Origin: Sacculina carcini
Lineage: Eukaryota > Arthropoda > Thecostraca > Sacculinidae
Reading direction: 5' to 3'
Assembly: GCA_916048095.2 (NCBI GenBank)
Contig: OU696573.1
Coordinates: 1,592,001 to 1,656,000, forward strand
Length of the DNA: 64,000 nucleotides
Positions 1 through 10,237 of this stretch are shown here, in pieces. The first letter of the stretch is position 1. Each line of letters starts with the position of its first letter. The position numbers were made by a program, and so were the translations under genes. The notes beneath the pieces are model-generated. The model was given only the letters and a program-made list of their open reading frames with translations. It did no database searches and was not told the origin of the DNA.

Positions 1-1073
1 ACAAGTAGGGAACATTAATTGAGAAGGGAACAATGGTATTGCCTATGGGTATTTTTTAACCAGCGTGCGACACCATGACAGACAGCTGGTCCAGCTAGTG
101 AATGTGCCATCATGAGTTTTACGGAAATAATACAATTACTTTCAGTGAGTTCCATTTGAATTGAATAAATATTGCTTTTATTCAGGCTTCACTTGATTCC
201 GGTTTTTGTTAATTAGCAGGGCATGACCCCACTGATTCATGTTCAGTGAAGCTATCATATTAAGCATCACATTAAGCTCTTAGTAACAATAGTGATGCAG
301 ATTGAAGTACACCTGAACTCGCTCTGTATTACTGGTCGAACACTGACGTCACAACATCTGCCTGGCTCACTATTCTCCTGCATTCTTCCTAATTTTCTAC
401 TATATCAGTGCAGAACTACCAAACGTCCGTAGTAAACTTATTTGCTTCCAACTCTCTTATATATAATATCTTCAATAACACTGTGCAAAGTTGTTTTACC
501 TGACACAAAAGGCGCGAGAATAAAGATTGGTAGGTTGATTGGTGACTGCTGCTCCGGAGATGTGACCAGTGTTGCGCGTCGTTGTCCAGTGAAATGCTGG
601 CAATGTTTGTTGTGTTGCTTCAACGGCAATGGTTGCCATGCAAACCATTGCGTCAAACGCATTAGGCTGCATTAGAATCTGGTATTTGACATGCTGTCAT
701 TATTCACATGTTTGATGACCTTGCGTCGTTGCTCGGAGTAATGCCGTTTTCTCAGAATAATGAATCCTGTATCCATAAATCGCAAGCATAATATGGCGAG
801 ATGGATGATCAGTAAGGTGACATTTTGTTGCAAATGCAACTTTTTCATCATAGACTCTGTTCATCCTGCGAAGCCTAAAATCAATATTTCATTGATCTGA
901 GGTAAGTATTAAATAAGTTATAAATGCAACTTTTTGCAACTTTTTGGTTTCAGCGCAACTTATGCAACCGTTGATTTTTATGAACAACGATTTGGATTTA
1001 GAGCAATTATTTCACACTATAAGAATTTTTTTGAAAGCTTTCAACATAAAATCGATAAGCATGTATCTGTAAG
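1..1073. other. Intergenic block of unit 1, no gene
   Basis: This is the conserved spacer between array genes. It holds the block with CTGACACAAAAGGCGCG near 500, CCAGTGAAATGCTGGCAATG near 586 and several GCAACTTTT motifs near 930-950. Short plus-strand frames here are cysteine-rich, but their frame is not kept between units. A possible 52-nt plus-strand intron lies at 902-953. Confidence 0.6.
902..953 (+). other. Candidate 52-nt intron on the plus strand
   Basis: GAG is followed by GTAAGTATTA, and a pyrimidine-rich tract ends TTTTTGGTTTCAG. Donor and acceptor are both near consensus. The same 52-nt spacing recurs at 5962-6013, 9588-9639 and, with donor GTAAAT, 11709-11760. It would belong to a transcript opposite to the GPCR genes. 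Coding potential on both sides is poor, so it could be a noncoding transcript, a decayed gene or chance. Confidence 0.3.
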
Positions 1074-1325
1074 CAGAGCCGTATCAACGGCCCCCCGTAC
1101 CCCCCGGCTGGGGGGCCCGAATGTTGAGGGGTCCAGTTGCTTCACGTATGATATTAAAATTTATCATATTTATTATGTATAGCCTTTACCTTTTTGCTCA
1201 GATGTTTTCACCTGAGCTTGTATTATGTGATTATGTCTAATAGATACATTCATTATTTGGTGATTTATTTATAATGGGGCCCCAAGTGTTGCCTTCGGGG
1301 GGCATAATTACTCGCAACGGCTCTC
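1074..1325. mobile_element. hAT-like MITE, copy 1
   Basis: This 252-bp element begins CAGAGCCGTA and ends GCAACGGCTCTC, giving imperfect terminal inverted repeats typical of hAT elements. It is flanked by an 8-bp target duplication, TCTGTAAG (1066-1073) and TCTGGAAG (1326-1333). Units without it show the empty site ATCTGGAAG, for example near 39613. It has no coding capacity. Internal G/C homopolymer runs could form hairpins. Confidence 0.85.
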
Positions 1326-1924
1326 TCTGGAAGACTTGAAAACATTATGTCCGTGTGTGGTGCTAGACATCCTGCGTATTTACGTTCCCATAGACATATT
1401 ATAGACATAGACTGTATTTTCACATACAATAAGTGAACAAACACGACACACAAACACAAACACACATATGACACGAACAAATACGACAATCAGACACACA
1501 TACTAATATTCGTGCACACAGCTTCTGGTACGCTCGGCCAGGTGGCGTGCGAAATGTGTCGTTGATTGATTGAATGTCGCTTGTGTGGAAAAAGGTGTGG
1601 AATTTGTAAACAATTAATGAGTGCGTTGTGATCTGCTGTGTGCGAGCTGCGTGTGTGTGTTCGAGCTGTATGTGTGTGTGTGTGTGCGTGCGTGTGTTGT
1701 TCGGTGTTTCAAGTGCGCTTTGTCGAGTGCGATTTGTGTGGTATTTGTGTTTCTTTTTGGCTCCACATCTTCTACATCAACGTATCTGCTCAGTTATAGG
1801 AACTCAGTGTAATAAGCGCTAAGCACTGAAGTCTTCTTATTATTTTTTAAATAAGTCCTGGATGGTGAGTGGACTTTTGGAATACATCAATGGCTGGATA
1901 GGAGGGCCGGCAGGGACGGGAGAG
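1326..1924. other. 3' flank of GPCR copy 1 with GT microsatellite
   Basis: This is the downstream flank (probable 3' UTR) of the minus-strand GPCR gene. It includes a TG-rich run at about 1669-1697 and a conserved block from about 1740 to 1924. Compared with most later units, about 1 kb is missing after the sequence near 1420 (the segment seen at about 11960-12990); the same deletion is present in unit 2. Confidence 0.6.
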
Positions 1925-3445
1925 TCACGTGATGAATAGTGCATATTTATGCGGTCGGACGCAATTGGGAAAGCGAGACTCAGTGTGTATTTGCGGTTTG
2001 TCAGCTGTCATGGATTCCAGTGATGTGGTGCACAAAGGAAGCTGCACGTCATGTTTGATGTCTGTCATCGTTCCATCTATTGGTCTGCGCTTTTGATTGT
2101 GGGCAATCAAATGAGGTTCAATTACCTTAAATGTCCTCCCTACACTAAGATCACTTGAAGTGCCTCCATTCATGTTTCCTCCATCCACCCAATTAGTCAT
2201 CCATTCTTCAATGCTGTCGTCGATGCAGTCTTCGATGTCCACATTTTCCATCGATGACATTTTCGAGCTCATTTCAATGCTTGTGATATGTTCATTGCTG
2301 AATTTCGCTCCCTTCTTTGTTTCATTTGACTGATCGTTCTTGTGAATGATGTCGGCGGTGCTGTTCTGACCGGAACAATTATGGTTGAAATATTTTGTTG
2401 TCCTGATGGTCTCTCCACCACAGACCTCCTGCACGTCCACCACAAACACAGCAGGCAACCGCGCATCACCGCCGTTATCTTCGTGTTTCTCTGATCCTCG
2501 TTGATGATGTGTGCTTGGTAATTGCTCGTTTCCATTGTTCTGCTGGATTTCCTCCACCTTATTACGGCATGTAATCGCATTAAATAGAGCCGAGTATTCA
2601 TTCCTCAACAATCTATTAGACAAGCCGAACACCCATCCATCCAATATATACGAGATCATTGTCATTTGAAGGCTCACATATTTCAGCACTGCAGGTACTT
2701 GAATGATGAACTGGTCAGTCAGCATTACAATACAGCTGGGCAGAATGAAGAACAAGGCTATAATTGTTCCCCGAATAAATCCACGGTAATTTCTCATAGT
2801 TTTTTTGTTTTCGGATACTCCCATTAATTTTCGCTGATCGCGTATTTCATTGGAATGTTTGGCTGCCTGGTGAGAAACAATTACATTGAGGACAATCACC
2901 ATCATGTTAATGATCAGAAGCATACCATAAGTGAGACTCATAAGCCAGGCGGGAACAAGGACTACTATTATACAGTTTCCCTCAAATCTCTCCCATTCTC
3001 CGAAGTTCCATAGAAGAGCGTAGTGTATCAGCCAGTATAGCATGGCTGTTATCCATGGGCTTGTCAGCAGCATGAAGTGGTTGAACGACGTCATTACCTG
3101 GTAGTATCGCAGACCATGCTGGACCGACACGAACCTCTCAACGTTGAGAGCCAAAAGACACGCACTGGAACACACAGCGAGCGAGAAGACGGAAGTCATG
3201 GGCATGGTGCAGGTAATGCGGGCCCGCTGAAAGTCCAGATTGTTGAGAAATGTGTTGAATGCAACAAAGGTGAGTAGCAGAGCTTCGGCAGTTGCCATGT
3301 TGGCCAATGTTTGAAACATGATCTTGCAACGCAGTCGACGTCGAAACAAAATTAACAGCGCCGGCACAGACGACAGCACAATACCCGCCAGACTTAACGG
3401 TACAGCTGTATAAAGCTGACCATTGTCTTGATCTTGCTCAGCCAT
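1925..3445 (-). CDS. Rhodopsin-like GPCR, array copy 1 (506 aa)
   Basis: Seven-helix receptor, probably in the plasma membrane; ligand unknown. Numbering is from the ATG at 3443-3445. TM1 is about residues 13-34, TM2 43-66, TM3 79-102, TM4 123-146, TM5 159-190, TM6 224-244 and TM7 258-277, followed by a helix-8-like NRLLRNEYSA and a polar tail of about 210 residues. Class A marks are Cys79 and Cys158 (TM3/ECL2 disulfide), ERF at 103-105 in the DRY position (ERY in most copies), Trp131 in TM4 and Pro236 in TM6. Departures are Glu54 where Asp is usual in TM2, no TM1 GN motif, FILP instead of CWxP, and DGWVFGLSN in place of NPxxY. The frame is open for 24 codons upstream, but its first codon is TTG; the ATG has G at -3 and +4. 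It is intact and has no intron in the coding region. Its closest relative here is copy 9 (shared ERF, EWERFEGNC, GMLLI). The GPCR class is secure; the subfamily is not recognised. Confidence 0.9.
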   Translation of the reverse strand: MAEQDQDNGQLYTAVPLSLAGIVLSSVPALLILFRRRLRCKIMFQTLANMATAEALLLTFVAFNTFLNNLDFQRARITCTMPMTSVFSLAVCSSACLLALNVERFVSVQHGLRYYQVMTSFNHFMLLTSPWITAMLYWLIHYALLWNFGEWERFEGNCIIVVLVPAWLMSLTYGMLLIINMMVIVLNVIVSHQAAKHSNEIRDQRKLMGVSENKKTMRNYRGFIRGTIIALFFILPSCIVMLTDQFIIQVPAVLKYVSLQMTMISYILDGWVFGLSNRLLRNEYSALFNAITCRNKVEEIQQNNGNEQLPSTHHQRGSEKHEDNGGDARLPAVFVVDVQEVCGGETIRTTKYFNHNCSGQNSTADIIHKNDQSNETKKGAKFSNEHITSIEMSSKMSSMENVDIEDCIDDSIEEWMTNWVDGGNMNGGTSSDLSVGRTFKVIEPHLIAHNQKRRPIDGTMTDIKHDVQLPLCTTSLESMTADKPQIHTESRFPNCVRPHKYALFIT

Positions 3446-3773
3446 TGCCAGTAGATACAACAGAGGAGGTAGTTTTTTGGCCGACACAACTGTAAGACAA
3501 TGACACCGCGCATACAAAAACTTACTAAAACTATATATTCCATAGTACCCATATATGATTTTGCTTTATAAGGTATAGTTGGCAGTAGCGTGTGTTCATC
3601 AGCTGTGCTAACTATTCATTGAGCAAGTGCGAAACTTTGATTGAGAAGGGGACAATGGGATTGCCTATGGATATTTTGTGACAAACGTGCGACAGCATGA
3701 CAGACAGCTGGTCAAGCTAGTGAATGTGTCATCATGAGTTTTACAGAATTAATACAATTACTTTCAGTGAGTT
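3446..3773 (-). promoter_or_regulatory. Conserved 5' flank of GPCR copy 1
   Basis: The flank is conserved upstream of all nine genes. On the minus strand, TATAAAGC (3563-3570) resembles a TATA box about 120 nt before the ATG. The equivalent sites of copies 6 and 9 have lost the TATA core (TTAAGC-type). A 3' splice-acceptor-like CTTACAG lies 45 nt before the ATG, so the true promoter could lie further upstream. Promoter function is inferred only. Confidence 0.4.
3490..3496 (-). other. Putative 3' splice site before the GPCR start codon
   Basis: The minus strand reads TCATTGTCTTACAG, a good acceptor, with AG 45 nt before the ATG. The CAG is conserved in every copy (CAG at 8555, 15070, 25112, 31749, 38422, 43806, 50472 and 63718, low ends). 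A GTAAGT lies only about 36 nt upstream in several copies, too close for a normal intron, so a donor further upstream is expected. Confidence 0.5.
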
Positions 3774-4142
3774 TGTAACGAAAACAAAACACTAAGATAT
3801 ATTCAGACAGGCGCGCGTGGGCATCGATGCCCCACGCGCGCCCACAAGACGTCACGCCACAACCGCAGCTCAAACAGGACTGCTAGCTCACACCGTGACA
3901 CACTGGAGCACACACGGACGCACACACACACACACTGTCCTCACGCCTACCACCACAACCAATCAGCGGCGAGCCGGTCAATCGCTCGCCGCCGCGGGGC
4001 ATGCACACTTCACCAAACACATATATACAAACACATCACCACACAACGCAAACGCGAACGCAAGCGCGAATCACACACACACACTGAACCACAAACGCTC
4101 CAACGCGCTCACACACTCTCTCTCGCTCACAATCACACCATA
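3774..4142 (-). repeat. 3' LTR of the TRIM-like element
   Basis: This 369-bp repeat is rich in CA dinucleotides. It contains a near-perfect GC-rich inverted repeat at about 3812-3842, whose arms read GCGCGCGTGGGCAT and its complement. Confidence 0.8.
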
Positions 4143-4151
4143 CCTCCACCT
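4143..4151 (-). other. Polypurine tract of the TRIM-like element
   Basis: The minus strand reads AGGTGGAGG directly before the 3' LTR, the expected place and composition for plus-strand priming. Confidence 0.6.
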
Positions 4152-4809
4152 GTTTTTAAAGAAACATGAACTAAAGAGCATACAATAAAAAACGCATAAA
4201 AACAAACAAAAACAACTAAACCCGACGACGGCCTCCACCAGACGCACACACCGTGGCTACGGCGAAGCACAACGCGGCAGACCCCAGCGTCCACCACGCT
4301 CCCGCCTCCGCCCGTGCTTTTCAGTGCTCCGCCGCAGCCTGCTGTCCTCTTCATCACCGGCTGCCGCGGCAGGGCGCAACCCTTCGACCCCAGCAACCAC
4401 TATGTTCCCGTCGACTCCAGTGCTCTTCAGCACTCTGCCGCAGACAGCCGTGACGTCGCCGCACATGTAGGCCACGCCGTCGTTGTCGATCGACGATTTT
4501 CCTCCGGCTTCAGCAGCTCCTTTGTGTCACCTGCCCTCCAGCACCAGCAGCCTTCACCAGCAATCTTCCATCTGCCCGGCGACGAGTCCAACACCAGTGC
4601 AGGCAGGACGATGAGCAACCCTCGGCCGCAGCTCCTCCGCTGCTTCCTGCCGGCACCATGCTCTCCTGCCGTCCCTCTGCACACCAACCTGACACGCCGC
4701 CGAGCACCTCCACCACGTCCTCCAGGCCGTTGCTAATACTGGAGGGCACTATCTCCGCTGCTGAAGCCGGGTCGCAGACAAACAATATTTCCAAATAAAA
4801 ATACAAAAG

Positions 4810-4821
4810 GCCGAAATAGCT
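4810..4821 (-). other. Putative primer-binding site matching tRNA-Phe nt 1-12
   Basis: The 12 bases following the 5' LTR on the minus strand are AGCTATTTCGGC. Their complement GCCGAAATAGCT is the 5' end (nt 1-12) of metazoan tRNA-Phe(GAA). There is no TGG of a standard site complementary to a tRNA 3' CCA end. Confidence 0.55.
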
Positions 4822-5167
4822 TGTAACGAAAACAAAAACACTAAGATATATTCAGACAGGCCCGCGTGGGCATCGCTGCCCCACGCGCGCCCACAAGACG
4901 TCACGCCACAACCGCAGCCCAAACAGGACTGCTAGCTCACACCGTGACACACGGGAGCACACACGGACACACACACACACGCACAGTCCTCACGCCCACC
5001 CCCACAACCAATCAGCGGCAAGCCGGTCAATCGCTCGCCGCCGCGGGGCATGCACACTTCACCAAACGTATACATACGAACACATCACCAAACAACGCAA
5101 ACGCAAACGCGAATCACACATACACACTAAACCACACACACTCCAAGGCGCTCACAATCACACCACA
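4822..5167 (-). repeat. 5' LTR of the TRIM-like element
   Basis: This 346-bp direct repeat of 3774-4142 has small deletions in its CA-rich part. It starts TGTAACG and ends CACCACA on the plus strand. Confidence 0.8.
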
Positions 5168-5172
5168 GAGTT

Positions 5173-6134
5173 CCATTTGAATTAAAATAAATATTGCTTT
5201 TATTCAGGCTTCACTTGATTCCGGTTTTTGTTAATTAGGAGGGCATGACCCCACTGATTCATGTTCAGTGAAGCTATCATATTAAGCATCACATTAAGCT
5301 CTTAGTAACAATAGTGTTACAGATTGAAGTACACCTTAACTCGCTCTGTATTACTGGTCGAACACTGACGTCGCAACATCTCCCTGGTTCACTATTCTCC
5401 TGCATTCTTCCTAATTTTCTACTATATCTGTGCAGAACTACCAAACGTCCGTAGTAAATTGATTTGCTTCCCACTCTCTTATATATAATCTCTTCCATAA
5501 CACTGTGCAAACAGTTGTTTTACCTGACACAAAAGGCGCGAGAATAAAGATTGGTTGGTTGATTGGTGACTGCTGCTCCGGAGATGTGACCAGGGTTGCG
5601 TGTCGTTGTCCAATGAAATGCTGGCAATGTTTGTTGTGTTGTTTCTACGGCAATGGTTGTCATGCACACCATTGCGTCACAAGGATTACGTTACATTAGC
5701 ATCTGATGTTTGACATGCTCTCTTTACGAGCTGTCATTCATTACGAGCTGTCAATGACATGCTGTCATGCTCGTATTCACATGTGTCGCTGTTCGGAGTA
5801 ATGCAGATTTCTCAGAATAATGAGTCCCGTATCCATAACTAGCTAGCATAAAATGGCGAGATTGATGATCAGTAAGGTGACATTTTGTTGCAAATGCAAC
5901 TTTTTCATCATAGACTCTGTTCATCCCGCGAAGCTCAAAATCAATATTTCATTGATCTGAGGTAAGTATTAAATAAGTTATAAAGGCAACTTTTTGCAAC
6001 TTTGTGGTTTCAGCACAACTTATGCAACTGTTCATTTTTATGAACAACGATTTGGATTTAGAACAATTATTTCACACTATGAGGATTTTTTTTGAAAGTT
6101 TTCAACATAAAATCGATAAGCATGTATCTGTGAG
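5173..6134. other. Intergenic block of unit 2, no gene
   Basis: It is homologous to 150-1073. It contains the 52-nt intron-like stretch at 5962-6013 and GCAACTTTT motifs. A local duplication of TTACGAGCTGTCA occurs near 5725-5755. No supportable gene. Confidence 0.6.
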
Positions 6135-6387
6135 CAGAGCCGTAGCAACCGCCCCCCGTACCCCCCGGCTGAGGGGGCCCGAATGTTGAGGGGTCCCGTT
6201 GCTTCACGTATGATATTATATTTTATCCTATTTATTATGTATAGCCTTTACCTTTTTGCTCAGATGTTTTCACCTGAGCTTGTATTATGTGATTATGTCT
6301 AATAAATACATTCATTATTTGGTGATTTATTTATAATGGGGCCCCAAGTGTTGCCTTCGGGGGGCATAATTACTCGCAACGGCTCTC
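6135..6387. mobile_element. hAT-like MITE, copy 2
   Basis: It occupies the same site as copy 1, flanked by TCTGTGAG (6127-6134) and TCTGGAAG (6388-6395). It starts CAGAGCCGTAGC and ends GCAACGGCTCTC. The shared position shows that units 1 and 2 duplicated after a single insertion. Confidence 0.85.
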
Positions 6388-6989
6388 TCTGGAAGACTTG
6401 AAAACATTATGTCCGTGTGTGGTGCTAGACATCCTGCGTATTTACGTTCCCATAGACATATTATAGACATAGACTGTATTTTCACATACAATAAGTGAAC
6501 AAACACGACACACAAACACAAACACACATATGACACGAACAAATACGACACTCAGACACACATACTAATATTCATGCACACAGCTTCTGGTACGCTCGGC
6601 CAGGTGGCGTGCGAAATGTGTCGTTGATTGATTGAATGTCGCTTGTGTGGAAAAAGGTGTGGAATTTGTAAACAATTAATGAGTGTGTTGTGCTCTGCTG
6701 TGTGCGAGCTGCGTGTGTGTGTTCGAGCTGTGTGTGTGTGTGTGTGTGTGTGCGTGCGTGTGTTGTTCGGTGTTTCAAGTGCGCTTTGTCGATTGTGATT
6801 TGTGTGGTATTTGTGTTTCTTTTTGGCTCCACATCTTCTACATCAACGTATCTGCTCAGTTATAGGAACTCAGTTTAATAAGCGCCAAGCACTGAATTCT
6901 TATTATTATTTTTAAATAAGTCCTGGATGGTGAGTGGACTTTTGGTATACATCAATGGCTGGATAGGAGGGCCGGCAGGGACGGGAGAG
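6388..6989. other. 3' flank of GPCR copy 2 with GT microsatellite
   Basis: It matches 1326-1924 closely, including the 1-kb deletion. The TG run is at about 6730-6755. No gene. Confidence 0.6.
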
Positions 6990-8510
6990 TCACGTGATGA
7001 ATAGTGCATATTTATGCGGTCGGGCGCAATTGTGAGAGCGAGACTCAGTGTGTATTTGCGGTTTGTCAGCTGTCATGGATTCCAGCGATGTGGTGCACAA
7101 CGGAAGCTGCACGTCATGTTTTATGTCAGTCATCGTTCCAGCTATTGGTCTGCGCTTTTGATTGTGGTCAATCAAATGAGGTTCAATTACCTCAAATTTC
7201 CTCCCTACACTAAGATCACTTGAAGTACCTCCATTCATGTTTCCTCCATCGACCCAATTAGCCATCCATTCTTCAATGCTGTCGTCGATGCAGTCTTCGA
7301 TGTCCACATTTTCCATCGATGACATTTTCGAGCTCATTTCAATGTTTGTGATATGTTCATTGCTGAATTTCGCTCCCTTCTTTGTTTCATTTGACTGATC
7401 GTTCTTGTGAATGATGTCGGCGGTGCTGTTCTGACCGGAACAATTGTGGTTGAAATATTTTGTTGTCCTGGTGGTCTCTCCACCACAGACCTCCTGCACG
7501 TCCACCACAAACACAGCAGGCAACCGCGCATCACCGCCGTTATCTTCGTGTTTCTCTGATCCTCGTTGATGATGTGTGCTTGGTAATTGCTCGTTTCCAT
7601 TGTTCTGCTGGATTTCCTCCACCTTATTACGGCATGTGATCGCTTTAAATATGGCCGAGTATTCATTCCTCAACAATCTATTAGACAAGCCGAACACCCA
7701 TCCATCCAATATATACGAGATCATGGTCATTTGAAGACTCGCATTTTTCAGCACTCTAGGTAATTGAATGACGAACTGGTCAGTTAGCATGACAATACAG
7801 CTTGGCAGAATGAAGAACAAGGCTATAATTGTTCCCCGAATAACTCCACGGTAATTTCTCATAGTATTTTTGTTTTCCGTTACTCCCATTAATTTTCGCT
7901 GATCGCGGATTTCATTGGAATGATTGGCTGCCTGGTGAGACACAATTACATTGAGGACAATCACCATCATGTTGATGATCAGAATTATACTATAAGTGAG
8001 ACTTATAAGCCAGGAGGGAACAAGGACTACTATTATACACTTTCCCTCAAATTTCTCCCATTCTCCGAAGTTCCATAGAAGAGCGTAGTGTATCAGCCAG
8101 TACAGCACGGCTGTTATCCACGGGCTTGTCAGCAGCATGAAGTGGTTGAACGACGTCATTACCTGGTAGTATCGCAGACCATGCTGGACCGACACGTATC
8201 TCTCAACGTTGAGAGCCAACAGACACGCACTGGAACACACAGCGAGCGAGGAGACGGAAGTCAGGGTCATTGTGCAGGTAATGCGAGCCCGCTGAAAGTC
8301 TAGTTTGTTGAGAAATGGGTTGAATGCAACAAAGGCCAGCAGCAGAGCTTCGGCAGTTGCCATGTTGGCCAATGTTTGGAACATGATCTTGCAACGCAGT
8401 CGACGTCGAAACAAAATTAACAGCGCCGGCACAGACGACAGCAAAATACCCGCCAGACTTAACGGTATAGCTGTATAAAGCTTACGATTGTCTTGATCTT
8501 GATCAGCCAT
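6990..8510 (-). CDS. Rhodopsin-like GPCR, array copy 2 (506 aa)
   Basis: Intact paralogue of copy 1 with the same seven-helix plan and the same departures from class A consensus. It has ERY at the DRY position. Predicted extracellular differences include RKLYTAI at the N-terminus, FNPFLNKLDF in ECL1, EKFEGKC in ECL2 and LPRVLKNAS in ECL3. The last gives an N-glycosylation sequon (NAS) that copies 1 and 9 lack. The tail is the short form (EDNGGD) and ends KYALFIT. The ATG at 8508-8510 is preceded by the conserved CTTACAG. Confidence 0.9.
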   Translation of the reverse strand: MADQDQDNRKLYTAIPLSLAGILLSSVPALLILFRRRLRCKIMFQTLANMATAEALLLAFVAFNPFLNKLDFQRARITCTMTLTSVSSLAVCSSACLLALNVERYVSVQHGLRYYQVMTSFNHFMLLTSPWITAVLYWLIHYALLWNFGEWEKFEGKCIIVVLVPSWLISLTYSIILIINMMVIVLNVIVSHQAANHSNEIRDQRKLMGVTENKNTMRNYRGVIRGTIIALFFILPSCIVMLTDQFVIQLPRVLKNASLQMTMISYILDGWVFGLSNRLLRNEYSAIFKAITCRNKVEEIQQNNGNEQLPSTHHQRGSEKHEDNGGDARLPAVFVVDVQEVCGGETTRTTKYFNHNCSGQNSTADIIHKNDQSNETKKGAKFSNEHITNIEMSSKMSSMENVDIEDCIDDSIEEWMANWVDGGNMNGGTSSDLSVGRKFEVIEPHLIDHNQKRRPIAGTMTDIKHDVQLPLCTTSLESMTADKPQIHTESRSHNCARPHKYALFIT

Positions 8511-9953
8511 TGCCAGTAGAAACAACAGAAGAGGTCGTTTTTTGGCCGACACAACTGTAAGACAATGACACCGCGCACACAAAAACGTTTTAAAACTATA
8601 TATTCCATATTACCCTTATATGATTTTACTTTATAAGGTATAGTTGGCAGTAGCGTGTGTTCATCAGCTGTGCTAACTATTCATTGAACAGGTGCGAAAC
8701 CTTGATTGAGAAGGGAACAATGGAATTGCCTATGGATATTTTGTCACAAACGTGCGACACCATGACAGACAGCTGGTCCAGCTAGTGAATGTGCCATCAT
8801 GAGTTTTACAGAAATAATACAATTACTTTCAGTGAGTTTCATTTGAATCAAATAAATATTGCTTTTATCCAGGCTTGATTTGATTGCGGTTTTTGTTAAT
8901 TAGCGGGGCATGACCCCACTGATTCAATTTCAGTTAGGCTATCATATTAAGTATCACATCAAGCTCTTAGTAACAATAGTGATGGAAGTACACCTTAACC
9001 CGCTCTGTATTACTGGTCGAACACTGACGTCGCAACATCTCCCTGGTTCACTATTCTCCTGCATTCTTCCTAATTGTTTACTATATCTGTGCATAACTAC
9101 CAAACGTCCGTAGTGAACTGATTTGCTTCCAGCTCTCTTATATATAATCTCTTCAATGACACTGTGTAGTTGTTTTACCTGACACAAAAGGCGCGAGAAT
9201 AAAGATTGGTTGGTTGATTGGTGACTGCTGCTCCGGAGATGTGACCAGGGTTGCGTGTCGTTGTCCAGTGAAATGCTGGCAATGTTTGTTGTGTTGTTTC
9301 AACGGCAATGGTTGCCATGCAAACCATTGCCTCACTCGCATTACGTTGCATTATCATCTGGTATTTGATATGCTTTCAATATTCACATGGTTGGTGCCAT
9401 TGTGTGGCATCGTTTTGTTCGCAACAAAGGCCACTTTTTCAGAATGGTGTGTCCTGCAGCCATAAAATGCAAGCATATAATGGCGAGGTTGATGACCAGT
9501 AAGGTGACCTTTTGTTGCAAATGCAACTTTTTCATCATAGACTCTGTTCATCCGCGAAGCCCAAAATCAATATTTCATTGATCTGAGGTAAGTATTAAAT
9601 AAGTTATAAATGCAACTTTTTGCGACTTTTTGGTTTCAGCGCAACTTGTACAACTGTTTATTTTCATGAACAACGATTTGGATTTAGAACAATTATTTCA
9701 CACTATAAGAATTTTTTACAGTTTTGAACATAAACTCTTTAAGCATGTATCTGGAAGACGTGTGAACGTTGTGTCCGTGTGTGGTGCTAGACATCCTGCT
9801 CATTTTCGTTCCCATAGACATTATACAGACATAGACAATAAAATATAGACATAGCACTCTGATATAGACACCTGAATTTGTGCAATAAAATTAAACATTA
9901 ATGTTTATACTTATCGAGCAACCTTGGAGCAAATATACCTTTTACAATTTCAT
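8511..9953. other. 5' flank of copy 2 and intergenic block
   Basis: It contains TATAAAGT upstream of the gene, the conserved CTTTCAGTGAGTT segment near 8830, the shared intergenic block, and an intron-like stretch at 9588-9639. The part from about 9258 to 9900 is repeated at 11405-12020, so this interval holds one and a half spacers. No gene. Confidence 0.6.
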
Positions 9954-10237
9954 TTGTCCCAACTGAAATCGAAGTTGTCCCAACTGAAATCAAAATTGTC
10001 CCAACTGAAATCAAAGTTGTCCCAACTGATATCAAAGTTGTCCCAACTGAAATCAAAGTTGTCCCAACTGAAATCAAAGTTGTCCCAACTGAAATCAAAA
10101 TTGTCCCAACTGATATCAAAGCTGTTCCAACTGAAATCAAAGTTGTCCCAACTGAAATCAAAGTTGTCCCAACTGAAATCAAAGTTGTCCCAACTGAAAT
10201 CAAACTTGTCCCAACTGAAATCAAAATTGTCCCAGCT
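9954..10237. repeat. 21-bp minisatellite, about 13.5 copies
   Basis: There are thirteen consecutive 21-bp units starting TTGTCCCAACTG, with period TTGTCCCAACTGAAATCAAA plus one base, and a partial fourteenth. Units differ by one or two bases, for example GATATC for GAAATC. Because 21 is a multiple of three, long frames of heptapeptide repeats stay open on both strands; these are not evidence of a gene. Confidence 0.95.

Larger units (their letters stand above)
3774..5167 (-). mobile_element. Non-autonomous (TRIM-like) LTR retrotransposon
   Basis: Direct repeats at 3774-4142 and 4822-5167 start TGTAACG and end in CA (TA in the left copy). They bound a 679-bp interior with no gag or pol similarity. 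The 5-bp target duplication GAGTT is at 3769-3773 and 5168-5172, and other units show the uninterrupted site GTGAGTTCCATTTG. A purine tract on the minus strand (AGGTGGAGG) next to the left repeat and a primer-site-like sequence next to the right repeat set the orientation as minus. The LTRs differ by several substitutions and indels, so the insertion is older than the 54.9-kb element. Interior frames of 70-140 codons are unrecognised and overlap on both strands, so they are probably not genes. Confidence 0.85.

Noticed and set aside
1621-1822. Cys/Val-rich short frames over the GT repeats
   Set aside because: They are translations of a TG microsatellite and appear in several frames at once.
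2269-2601. Second-frame ORF of about 110 codons inside each GPCR gene
   Set aside because: It is a shadow of the GPCR tail in another frame on the same strand, and it varies as expected for an unconstrained frame.
3446-3517. An N-terminal extension of 24 residues on each GPCR
   Set aside because: The first codon is TTG, a splice acceptor lies inside the stretch, and the downstream ATG has a strong Kozak context.
3496-3531. A 36-nt intron between GTAAGT and CTTACAG before the GPCR
   Set aside because: It is shorter than animal introns normally are, and some copies differ at the donor. A more distant donor is more likely.
4133-4806. Overlapping frames inside the TRIM-like element
   Set aside because: They lie on both strands, show no known domain, and fit a GC-rich noncoding interior.
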